A stretch of DNA of 5,005 bases from Candidatus Melainabacteria bacterium (GTDB taxonomy: Bacteria; Cyanobacteriota; Vampirovibrionia; Obscuribacterales; Obscuribacteraceae). The notes beneath the pieces are model-generated. The model had not been told where the DNA came from. It was given only the letters and a program-made list of their open reading frames with translations, and made no database searches. Position numbers and translations under genes: made by a program. Position 1 is the first letter of the stretch. Each line of letters begins with the position of its first letter. This document shows, one piece after another, positions 1 to 5,005 of the stretch. The stretch lies in the NCBI GenBank assembly GCA_003175915.1, contig PSRH01000202.1, positions 1-5,005 of the forward strand, given 5' to 3'.

Positions 1-613
1 AGATGGCAAGCGAGATCGCGATTGCCACATTTACTAATACGCCAAAGCCTACCCAAGCGCGGACAATCTTGCGGGTGTTCGCTTCCCGTGCTAGTGCATC
101 TTTGTTGGATTCTACATCTACTGATTCAAATTCACGAAGTGCTGTGGTCAACTTCGTCATGGTACCTTGTATTTCCGTAAGGGCTAAGGGCATGCTCATG
201 TAATAGGCAAATTTGTCGTGTGTGTCGAGAGATTCTTTGTAGGCGCGGGCAAGCTGCAGTTCTCGATCGGCAAGGGTCTCAAGGTGCTTCAGAGCAAGAG
301 ACTGTTTGGCGTCATTCTTAACTAGTTCATCGAGCGCTGCAAATTGAGCCGGCACGGTTCCCACGATGTTTTCATAAGAAGAACTAGCTTCTTTCGAACT
401 AGTTGTGCGATACAAGAAGAGCGCCATGGAGCCCCTTACCATTGAACTAATGATTTCTTCGCTGCCCGCGATCACATCCTTTGCGTGCGAAGCCCGCCTG
501 GTCTCGAGCTCGGCGTTATTCAACAGATAACAAAGCACGAATATAAACAGTAATTCGAAGGCAATCGGCACTCCGATCAAGACGAATGCTTGTTGTGAAA
601 GTTTAAGATTCAT
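1..613 (-). CDS. Membrane sensor protein, probable sensor histidine kinase (N-terminal part, runs off the window edge)
   Basis: The reverse strand from ATG at 613-611 is open for 204 codons to the window edge, so the gene is partial at its 3' end. The product begins MNLKLSQQAF, has a membrane helix at about residues 9-31 (rich in V, I, L, F), then an extracytoplasmic region of about 150 residues (32-184) that is polar, charged and predicted largely helical. A second hydrophobic segment starts at about residue 186 and is cut off by the edge. Two helices flanking an all-helical sensory domain, as in CHASE3-like or four-helix-bundle domains, is the usual front end of a sensor histidine kinase or a chemoreceptor. 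No HAMP, dimerisation or ATPase motif lies within the window, so kinase identity is inferred from layout and from the divergent response regulator 183 bp away. The start is supported by an AAGG Shine-Dalgarno core at 621-624, seven bases upstream. A chemotaxis transducer is the main alternative. Confidence 0.82.
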   Translation of the reverse strand, partial: MNLKLSQQAFVLIGVPIAFELLFIFVLCYLLNNAELETRRASHAKDVIAGSEEIISSMVRGSMALFLYRTTSSKEASSSYENIVGTVPAQFAALDELVKNDAKQSLALKHLETLADRELQLARAYKESLDTHDKFAYYMSMPLALTEIQGTMTKLTTALREFESVDVESNKDALAREANTRKIVRAWVGFGVLVNVAIAISLAI

Positions 614-796
614 CGGATCGCCTTAACAGAGTTCGCCCTCTAATAGCATGCCACCGATTAGCGTATACGAAGCCATCGGGTTGCCGATAATCGTTTATCC
701 ATTCTGTTTTCCGGGTAAAACCTTGGGAGGTTCTGGCGCTATTTCTGCGGTTTAATTTGATAGTGTTGGGGGCGTTCGCTAATCACAGCCAATATT
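614..796. promoter_or_regulatory. Divergent intergenic control region between sensor and response regulator
   Basis: This 183-bp gap must hold the promoters of both divergent genes. It contains an 8-bp perfect palindrome, CGTATACG, at 662-669 and a 5-bp inverted repeat with a 4-base spacer (GATAA, then TTATC) at 686-699. I could not find a good -35/-10 pair for either gene. A TTCTG pentamer recurs at 731-735 and 743-747, too short to weigh much. Either palindrome could be an operator, but short palindromes also arise by chance. Confidence 0.45.
621..624 (-). promoter_or_regulatory. Ribosome-binding site of the sensor gene
   Basis: On the minus strand the bases read AAGG, seven bases before the ATG at 613. 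This is a modest Shine-Dalgarno core at correct spacing, and it supports that start over the internal ATG codons. Confidence 0.55.
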
Positions 797-1495
797 ATGG
801 CAAAGATTCTCGTCGTTGAAGATAATTCCCAGCTGAAAGCGTTGCTTGCTGACTGGTTGATTAGCGATGGCCACGTCGTCGATGTTCTCGACAATGGCTT
901 AGATGCCCTGGAATATATTAAACAGTTCAAGTACGATTTGATTGTTCTGGATTGGGAGTTGCCGGGACTCGAGGGTGTTGAAATTTGCAGGCGATTCCGG
1001 CAGGGTGATGGCACCACGCCAATTTTGTTTCTAACGGTAAGAGATAAGATTCAGGAAAAAGAGATTGGTTTTGGAGTGGGGGCCGACGACTACTTAACCA
1101 AACCATTTCATATGCGGGAGCTATCTATGCGGGTGCGTGCTTTGTTGCGCAGGCCTGCGGTCTGCCAGGATAACACCATGAAAGTTGCGGACTTAACTCT
1201 GGATCGCGCCTCGCACAAAGTAAAGCGAAACGGTACTGAAATTACGCTTGTGCCGAAAGAGTTTGCCCTTCTAGAGTTTTTAATGCGTCATCCGGATGAA
1301 ATTTTCAGCTCGGAAGTGTTGCTAAATAGCGTTTGGCCCTCGGATATAGAAATTGCTGCTGACACGGTGCGCATACATATCATGCGGCTGAGACGCAAAA
1401 TAGACAAACCTGGCTGCCGTCCTATGATAAAAACCTTGCATCGGATAGGCTATATGTTGGAGTCGGGCAATGCGGGTGCGGCAAGTAGCCATTAA
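797..1495 (+). CDS. OmpR/PhoB-family two-component response regulator
   Basis: A 232-residue transcription factor of standard length for the OmpR/PhoB family. The receiver domain covers about residues 1-118. It shows the acidic pair E8-D9, the phospho-acceptor D52 within D-W-E-L-P-G, the switch T80, and the conserved K102 followed by P-F. The winged-helix DNA-binding domain covers about 127-224, with the K-E-F transactivation-loop approach at 154-156, the recognition helix around 189-202 (DTVRIHIMRLRRKI) and the closing wing R-I-G-Y at 216-219. All catalytic residues for phosphorylation are present, so it should be functional. The start is fixed by MAKILVVED, the first receiver strand, although no Shine-Dalgarno sequence lies in the 20 bases upstream. 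Its likely partner is the divergent sensor at 1-613. The exported TPR protein gene follows directly or overlaps its 3' end, implying one transcript. The target genes cannot be read from the protein sequence. Confidence 0.96.
   Translation: MAKILVVEDNSQLKALLADWLISDGHVVDVLDNGLDALEYIKQFKYDLIVLDWELPGLEGVEICRRFRQGDGTTPILFLTVRDKIQEKEIGFGVGADDYLTKPFHMRELSMRVRALLRRPAVCQDNTMKVADLTLDRASHKVKRNGTEITLVPKEFALLEFLMRHPDEIFSSEVLLNSVWPSDIEIAADTVRIHIMRLRRKIDKPGCRPMIKTLHRIGYMLESGNAGAASSH
1459..1462 (+). promoter_or_regulatory. GGAG ribosome-binding site for an alternative start at 1470 of the TPR gene
   Basis: GGAG lies inside the 3' end of the regulator gene, seven bases before an ATG at 1470 that is in frame with the TPR gene. 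This argues for a start at 1470 (15 residues longer, overlapping the regulator by 26 bases). The ATG at 1515 has no visible Shine-Dalgarno sequence but gives the more typical signal peptide. Both could be used. Confidence 0.4.
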
Positions 1496-1514
1496 CCGAT
1501 ACACGGCCAATTCG

Positions 1515-3116
1515 ATGAAAAAGCACAACCGAAGATTTCCCAATTCAAATATATTTTGGGCAGCTGCTCTATCCGCATCATTTGTAACTCCAGCTTTTTC
1601 CGCCGGTGACTGGGAGGAGTTGGTCGATTCCACCGATCAGGCCCTATTGAAGCAACAATTCAGAGAAGCCGAATTGAAATCTCTAGAGGTTGTGCGTGTT
1701 GCAAGAGAGAGACAATTTCCCTTGCCCAAGCTTTTGAAGGGACTTTCCTGTCTTGGCGAGGCTTATGCCGGTCAGGGCAAATGGAAGCTAGCTGAAGATG
1801 CGTTTAAGCAGGCGATTGCAGTGCACTCAAAAATACCTGACACGATTCGCTTACATGCAGATTTGGCAAACATGAAGGCTGAGCTTGCGGAAGTTTATAC
1901 GGCCGAAAATGACTGGCCCCGAGCGGAAAAAGAGTGGGAATCTGCAAGAAAGTTCTGGCAGGAAGCTATGCCGATTACGACTGAGCCGATGGTCGTCGCA
2001 ACTGTAAAATTGGCTCAGATTTACTTGGCGGAGGGTAACTACGCCGATGCAATTGAAAGTGCCGGCCTGGCAGAAAAGATGTCGGCAAGCCTAAAATCGC
2101 CGGAGTCTTATAAAGTGGCAACCCAGACCGTGCTGGCTTGCGCATATGCTAAGCGAGGCCAATCTAAAGAGGCAGAAGGTCACTTCAGGCAAGCACTTGC
2201 TGCTGCGAAGCGTTCCGACAATGGGCAATTGCGCGATACCACCCCTGTCGTCCTGAGTTATGCAGACTATCTGTCCTCTTGCGGCAGACTAAATGAGGCC
2301 CTATCGGCTCTTCGCCAATTAGAAAACTCCTTGCCAGTATGCTTTCAGGCGGATCGTCTCTTCGCCATTGCTCAGATCTATAGGCAACAGCATCAATATC
2401 GGCAGGCAGCATCTTACTACGAGCGGGCGGCGAACCTATATAGTTCTTCAAACGCTTCAAGAAAGATGGTGGTTGGTGCACTAATAGCTGCGGCCACAAT
2501 GAGCTACTCTGCCCATGACCTGCCATGGTCTGCAAGAATTTGCGATGAAGTTATTCCGATGATGGGAGCAACCTACGGTAGCGATAATTTTCAGACCGCG
2601 TCGATTCTGTGTCACGCAGGAAATGTTTATAAGACATTGGCACAGTTTGACAGGGCGGACATTTTGTATAAGAGAGCCCTCGGTGCAGAGTTGCGAATGC
2701 CAATGCCTCGGCCCAGTGTCGGAAATGAACGCATCGGAAGAAACGTCATCGGACTTTTGACAAATACCGCTGATGCAATCGTTCAGCTCTCTGTGAGCAC
2801 TAAGCACGCCGAGAAAACCTATACATTCTTTGAAGAGCAGCTCAAGGTCTGCCCGAATGATTGTCTTGAGCGTCGTCTGCTAAAGCGGTTAATTACTTGG
2901 AAGTTAGGCGAATTGGCAGCCCGGCTCGGAAAACTGGATGAGTCTGTGGCATTTTGTCAACTAGTCGTCCAGCAGCAGGAGAACGATATTCTACCAGGAA
3001 TAGATCTGCCTAGAGTTCTAGAAACAATGGCATCTGTCTATATGCGCCAGCAAAAGTACAAACTGGCAAACGAAGCATTGTCGAGAGCAAAACTGTTGCG
3101 TGCTTCTAAGGCTTGA
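1515..3116 (+). CDS. Secreted tetratricopeptide-repeat (TPR) protein
   Basis: The product is 533 residues from ATG 1515. Residues 1-30 form a signal peptide: a basic start (MKKHNRR), a hydrophobic core from I13 to F28, and a likely cleavage after S29 or A30, so the protein acts outside the cytoplasm. The rest is made of helix-turn-helix repeats about 34-40 residues long, with TPR spacing of G/A, Y and A. The clearest units are near 73-105, 116-148, 161-191, 202-233, 246-272, 281-310, 361-392, 463-488 and 502-528. TPR solenoids bind peptides or other proteins; no catalytic domain is visible. An upstream in-frame ATG at 1470 has a better ribosome-binding site and would add 15 residues to the signal-peptide n-region. 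I prefer 1515 because MKK directly precedes the hydrophobic core. The gene is close behind or overlaps the regulator gene, so the two are probably co-expressed. The specific partner is unknown. Confidence 0.92.
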   Translation: MKKHNRRFPNSNIFWAAALSASFVTPAFSAGDWEELVDSTDQALLKQQFREAELKSLEVVRVARERQFPLPKLLKGLSCLGEAYAGQGKWKLAEDAFKQAIAVHSKIPDTIRLHADLANMKAELAEVYTAENDWPRAEKEWESARKFWQEAMPITTEPMVVATVKLAQIYLAEGNYADAIESAGLAEKMSASLKSPESYKVATQTVLACAYAKRGQSKEAEGHFRQALAAAKRSDNGQLRDTTPVVLSYADYLSSCGRLNEALSALRQLENSLPVCFQADRLFAIAQIYRQQHQYRQAASYYERAANLYSSSNASRKMVVGALIAAATMSYSAHDLPWSARICDEVIPMMGATYGSDNFQTASILCHAGNVYKTLAQFDRADILYKRALGAELRMPMPRPSVGNERIGRNVIGLLTNTADAIVQLSVSTKHAEKTYTFFEEQLKVCPNDCLERRLLKRLITWKLGELAARLGKLDESVAFCQLVVQQQENDILPGIDLPRVLETMASVYMRQQKYKLANEALSRAKLLRASKA

Positions 3117-3139
3117 GCCAGCTATTTTCTCTGGCTTAA
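3113..3139. terminator. Stem-loop spanning both stop codons of two convergent genes (possible bidirectional terminator)
   Basis: The left arm at 3113-3121 (TTGAGCCAG) pairs with the right arm at 3131-3139 (CTGGCTTAA), giving nine base pairs including one G-T, around a 9-base loop. The TGA of the TPR gene (3114-3116) lies in the left arm and the TAG of the opposing gene (3122-3124) at the loop edge. No clear T-run follows on either strand, so it is not a canonical intrinsic terminator. It may protect 3' ends or slow polymerase in both directions. Confidence 0.45.
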
Positions 3140-3775
3140 CTTCAAACCAGCTCCGTAGAATTGATCGAAGCCATTGAAGGTGTTTTCGAGTCGCGCTCGA
3201 ACAGTCTTGATTTTCTCTTTGTTGTTTGCATCCTCGTACTTTACTTCCATCATCGTGCTGCCATTTTTGGTAAACATCTTCAAACTCGTAATTGGATAGG
3301 TGTTTTCTTTGCCATCCTTTCCTTTGAATCCGATTGAAAGACCTTTGATGTTCGATAGATGAAGAACACCATCCGTTTTGGTCATAGCGAAGGAGAATTC
3401 TCTTTTATCAAAAACGAGATCATCGCTGATGAGAAATGATCCTAAAACTTTTTGTACGTGTAGAACTTTGGCGTCTTCCGGGCGAGTCATTATCACGCTA
3501 ACTGTGCCTTTATCCGCTGTGAGCTTTACTTTTTCAGCTCCCAACATTGAAACACCCGTGGCGGCGTCACCCCCAACGGTCTTGCTAATTTGATCTTTAT
3601 TGTAGGTGACGCTGATCTCTCGCTTCTCCGGCTTGTGCTCCTTACACCGATCTGATGCAGCCCTTTTGATTCCTTCATAGTCTCGCTGCAATTCCCTAAT
3701 GAAAGCAAGTGATGCAAGTGGACCTACGGACAGTCGTTCTGTGCCTCGTTTACTCATTGGTGGAACATCTGACAT
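3122..3775 (-). CDS. Conserved-looking hypothetical protein, beta-rich, cytoplasmic
   Basis: The product is 217 residues and I do not recognise it. There is no signal peptide or membrane helix. Residues 19-48 look like one charged helix (A-F-I-R-E-L-Q-R-D-Y). From about 53 to 192 the sequence alternates short beta strands with tight turns carrying D-K-G (88-90), T-D-G (134-136), K-D-G (153-155) and K-N-G (170-172), suggesting a beta sandwich or meander, rich in lysine and aspartate. The C-terminus has F200, F203 and F206-Y207 aromatic residues. The single cysteine is C44. The start at 3775 is well supported by a perfect AAGGAGG nine bases upstream; the inner ATG (M7) lacks this. It converges on the TPR gene with five bases between stop codons. 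A possible promoter with repeats and a leader hairpin lies just upstream, so expression is probably regulated. It could be a lineage-specific protein; no function is proposed. Confidence 0.85.
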   Translation of the reverse strand: MSDVPPMSKRGTERLSVGPLASLAFIRELQRDYEGIKRAASDRCKEHKPEKREISVTYNKDQISKTVGGDAATGVSMLGAEKVKLTADKGTVSVIMTRPEDAKVLHVQKVLGSFLISDDLVFDKREFSFAMTKTDGVLHLSNIKGLSIGFKGKDGKENTYPITSLKMFTKNGSTMMEVKYEDANNKEKIKTVRARLENTFNGFDQFYGAGLKLSQRK

Positions 3776-3784
3776 GATTGCGGT

Positions 3785-3791
3785 CCTCCTT
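3785..3791 (-). promoter_or_regulatory. Perfect Shine-Dalgarno sequence of the 3775 gene
   Basis: The minus strand reads AAGGAGG, full complementarity to the canonical 16S rRNA tail, nine bases before the ATG at 3775. It is the strongest ribosome-binding site in the window and fixes this start, suggesting high translation capacity once the message is made and accessible. Confidence 0.85.
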
Positions 3792-3803
3792 CCATGTAAG
3801 GGC

Positions 3804-3845
3804 TGGCGCCTGCTCAGTAGTGTTGCCTTCCCACTGCAGGCGCCA
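3804..3845 (-). promoter_or_regulatory. GC-rich leader stem-loop upstream of the 3775 gene
   Basis: A perfect 10-bp inverted repeat: TGGCGCCTGC at 3804-3813 pairs with GCAGGCGCCA at 3836-3845, around a 22-base loop. Inside, AGTG (3819-3822 region) can also pair with CACT (3832-3835 region) after a bulge. If the -10-like box at 3854-3859 is real, transcription would begin near 3846, placing this hairpin at the extreme 5' end of the message and ending 12 bases before the Shine-Dalgarno sequence. Such 5'-terminal stems can stabilise mRNA; it could instead be a DNA operator. Confidence 0.6.
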
Positions 3846-3853
3846 AGGACCAG

Positions 3854-3859
3854 ATTATT
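3854..3859 (-). promoter_or_regulatory. Possible -10 box for the 3775 gene
   Basis: The minus strand reads AATAAT, five of six matches to TATAAT. There is no TTGACA-like -35 box at 16-18 bases upstream; that place is instead taken by tandem heptamer repeats, as happens in promoters that depend on an activator. The call is tentative. Confidence 0.35.
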
Positions 3860-3862
3860 GAA

Positions 3863-3899
3863 AAGTTGTATCGAAGTTGTTTCCTCGGGGTAACAACTT
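3863..3899. repeat. Three copies of heptamer AAGTTGT, possible regulator-binding site
   Basis: AAGTTGT occurs at 3863-3869 and again at 3874-3880, an 11-bp period in direct orientation, and in reverse complement (ACAACTT) at 3893-3899. The second and third copies also form an 8-bp perfect inverted repeat (3874-3881 with 3892-3899, 10-base spacer). OmpR/PhoB-family dimers bind direct repeats spaced about 10-11 bp, so this is a candidate site for the regulator encoded at 797-1495 or a paralogue. The repeats lie where a -35 box would be for the 3775 gene. Confidence 0.45.
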
Positions 3900-4279
3900 G
3901 AGCAGTGACTTGAATCCCAAGACGTAGCTATTGCACCGTCACACTCCCCGACAAAGAGGCCCGACCTTATCTCCTTGGCCGAAGATTTTGCAAGCGTTGC
4001 TTGCCTGTGTCAACCAAACTTGAGATGCATGTAATATTTCTGACTGTTAGTACTTAAACGTTGCTCAAAGTTTTCTCGAAGCCGTAGAAAAATCCTTCTG
4101 GCGATACGGAAAGCGCAGTCTTAGAGAGTGTTTACGCTTTTCTTCACGTCTTCTACACGCTGGCCGTTCAACATAGAACTAGTTCCTCTAAGAGAGCGTC
4201 ATGATCTCGAATATATAAAGGAACAGAGAAATGCCGAGGTTCAATAAAGCAGTACCGGGCTGTGTAGGGGAATGTATCA
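3900..4279. other. Intergenic stretch with no gene recognised
   Basis: No open frame with coding character is visible on either strand here, and no tRNA or known RNA fold was recognised. Small features are an inverted repeat GCAAGC/GCTTGC with a 3-base loop at 3990-4004, and an 8-bp stem with one G-T pair between 4108-4115 and 4135-4142 around a 19-base loop, followed by a T/C-rich run. A TATAAA at 4214-4219 is a possible -10 box for the gene at 4280, without a visible -35 box. A decayed gene or small RNA is possible but not supported. Confidence 0.5.
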
Positions 4280-4627
4280 ATGAAAGCTTGGTTTGGAAGT
4301 TTGATTTCGAAATGGTTCAATGAAGACAATGGAGGAAGCGAAAGTCAAGGCTACAATGCAGGATCTCAAAGTGATTCTGCTAGGCGCTTGAATGAATTGC
4401 GACTAAGACAAGTATCGGAAGGTTGGAGTCCAGACCGGATCGCGCCTAGACAGGGAGAGTTGATCAAACATTGGACAACAGGCGATGGGAAATATGAGCT
4501 ACCCATGCCCACGATCTCGTCAGATTCCTGGAGTCGACTGGAAGATTTCCTCGCCTCAAGAAGGGCGGCTTCCAAGCTAAAGGAAAACTCCGATAGTTCT
4601 GATCACATGCAGGCCGTTACGCGGTAA
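4280..4627 (+). CDS. Small hypothetical protein (115 residues)
   Basis: I do not recognise this product. It begins MKAWFGSLISKWFNEDN, an amphipathic, tryptophan-bearing segment that could lie on a membrane surface but is too short and polar for a membrane span. Residues 18-34 are a low-complexity S/G/Q/N linker, then a charged helix (about 35-47, rich in R, L, E). After it comes W49-S-P-D and a middle part with W65 and W83, and a charged helix near 86-103 before a polar tail. Purine-rich AGGGGAA at 4266-4272 lies seven bases before the ATG and is a plausible ribosome-binding site. Codon use is similar to the other genes. Downstream, nested inverted repeats begin at the stop codon, which fits a real gene end. 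Homology evidence is absent, so it could be a chance ORF; also, the frame stays open past the TAA (see findings). Confidence 0.55.
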   Translation: MKAWFGSLISKWFNEDNGGSESQGYNAGSQSDSARRLNELRLRQVSEGWSPDRIAPRQGELIKHWTTGDGKYELPMPTISSDSWSRLEDFLASRRAASKLKENSDSSDHMQAVTR

Positions 4628-4660
4628 CTGGACCAAAGAATTCCAATTCTGAACGTTACC
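4623..4660 (+). terminator. Nested inverted repeats at the end of the 4280 gene
   Basis: GGTAAC at 4623-4628, which includes the TAA stop, pairs with GTTACC at 4655-4660. Inside, AGAAT at 4637-4641 pairs with ATTCT at 4646-4650 around a 4-base loop TCCA. A short T-rich run (CTCTTTT) follows at about 4667-4673. The stems are A/T-rich and separated by an internal loop, so this is at best a weak intrinsic terminator. Confidence 0.3.
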
Positions 4661-5005
4661 CGATCGCTCTTTTGCGTTCTTGTATTGGTACAGCTTTTGT
4701 CTATAGGCATAACCAGTAGCGAATCATTGCTCACATCCATAAGTACGTTAGGTCGGAACTCATCGACTGCATATACAAGGCGACGGTGTGTCTGTTCGAT
4801 TCGTGTCGATAAGTTACAAATGCCCCTTAAACACGACCAAGATTTACCGGTCCTTAAACCGTTCAATTCTATTTTGGCAGCGGTAGACCCCATACGAAAG
4901 GCAACCGATGATCACATCGAGCTTCTTATTTGACCCGACTTTCGCAGTAACTGTGATTACTAACATATGCATCAAAATAACCTTCGTTCTATTTCTGTGC
5001 GTGGC
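4628..5005. other. Right-end stretch with no convincing gene
   Basis: Two overlapping open frames exist here, on opposite strands (plus frame open 4628-4933; minus frame 4893-4603). Neither has a ribosome-binding site or a recognisable product, and the plus frame would need a TTG or CTG start. A last ATG at 4967 is open to the window edge for 13 codons (MHQNNLRSIS), too short to judge, and it lacks a Shine-Dalgarno sequence. No RNA gene or repeat was recognised. Confidence 0.45.

Noticed and set aside
3..203. Plus-strand 66-codon open frame at the left edge
   Set aside because: It is opposite to the clearly protein-like sensor frame on the minus strand, and its own translation is serine/threonine-rich without any domain character.
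1322..2807. Minus-strand open frames of 103-116 codons inside the regulator and TPR genes
   Set aside because: They lie antisense to clearly coding sequence with conserved domains, and their translations show no domain features.
3699..3893. Plus-strand 64-codon open frame across the start of the 3775 gene
   Set aside because: It overlaps the well-supported minus-strand start, its ribosome-binding site and the leader hairpin, and has no ribosome-binding site of its own.
4108..4142. Stem of eight pairs followed by a T/C-rich run, as an intrinsic terminator
   Set aside because: There is no gene directly upstream on the plus strand to terminate, the loop is long (19 bases) and the T-run is interrupted.
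4176..4185. GAACTAGTTC palindrome
   Set aside because: A single 10-bp palindrome with no partner element. Similar ACTAGT strings also occur inside the sensor coding region, so it is probably chance.
4603..4893. Minus-strand 96-codon open frame
   Set aside because: It overlaps the end of the 4280 gene, has no Shine-Dalgarno sequence before 4893 and no recognisable motif. It cannot be excluded but is not supported.
4685..4933. Plus-strand 82-codon open frame from a TTG start
   Set aside because: The TTG has no ribosome-binding site and would start in the middle of the hydrophobic run. It is better viewed as part of the frame that continues past the TAA at 4625.
4930..4966. TTGACC at 4930-4935 as a -35 box for a gene starting at 4967
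   Set aside because: No -10-like hexamer occurs at 16-18 bases, and the 13 visible codons are too few to show a gene.

Overview
This window is about 5 kb of bacterial chromosome-like DNA with near-balanced base composition and ordinary gene density in its first three quarters. It looks like a signal-transduction locus. The style of the genes is a sensor with a bare helical extracytoplasmic domain, an OmpR-type regulator with the signature D-W-E-L-P-G, an exported TPR protein, and orphan proteins. From memory of family style this resembles Candidatus Obscuribacterales/Melainabacteria genomes, but I ran no search and no marker gene here fixes the taxonomy.

Layout. (1) Positions 1-613, minus strand: the N-terminal 204 codons of a membrane sensor, most likely a histidine kinase, which runs off the left edge just as its second membrane helix begins. 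(2) Positions 614-796: a 183-bp divergent promoter region with two small palindromes. (3) Positions 797-1495, plus: a complete OmpR/PhoB-family response regulator. (4) Positions 1515-3116, plus (or from 1470, overlapping the regulator gene): a secreted protein built almost entirely of TPR-like helical repeats, probably co-transcribed with the regulator. (5) Positions 3122-3775, minus: an unrecognised 217-residue, beta-rich cytoplasmic protein. It is convergent with the TPR gene, and a 9-bp stem-loop covers both stop codons. (6) Positions 3776-4279: a 504-bp intergenic region. Its left third holds a compact apparent control region for the minus-strand gene: three copies of a heptamer, a -10-like box, a 10-bp GC-rich stem-loop placed close to the predicted transcript 5' end, and a perfect Shine-Dalgarno sequence. 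(7) Positions 4280-4627, plus: a small unrecognised 115-residue ORF with a plausible ribosome-binding site, ending in nested inverted repeats. (8) Positions 4628-5005: no convincing gene. The reading frame does stay open in register for 101 more codons beyond the TAA.

How the parts may work together: the divergent sensor and regulator are natural partners in a two-component system, and the exported TPR protein is likely a co-expressed output or accessory. Two of the heptamers upstream of the 3775 gene lie in tandem with an 11-bp period, the spacing typical of OmpR/PhoB-family binding sites. This gives a testable hypothesis that the regulator encoded here also controls the orphan gene. That link is inference. 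I found no mobile element, CRISPR array, tRNA, rRNA or recognisable riboswitch.
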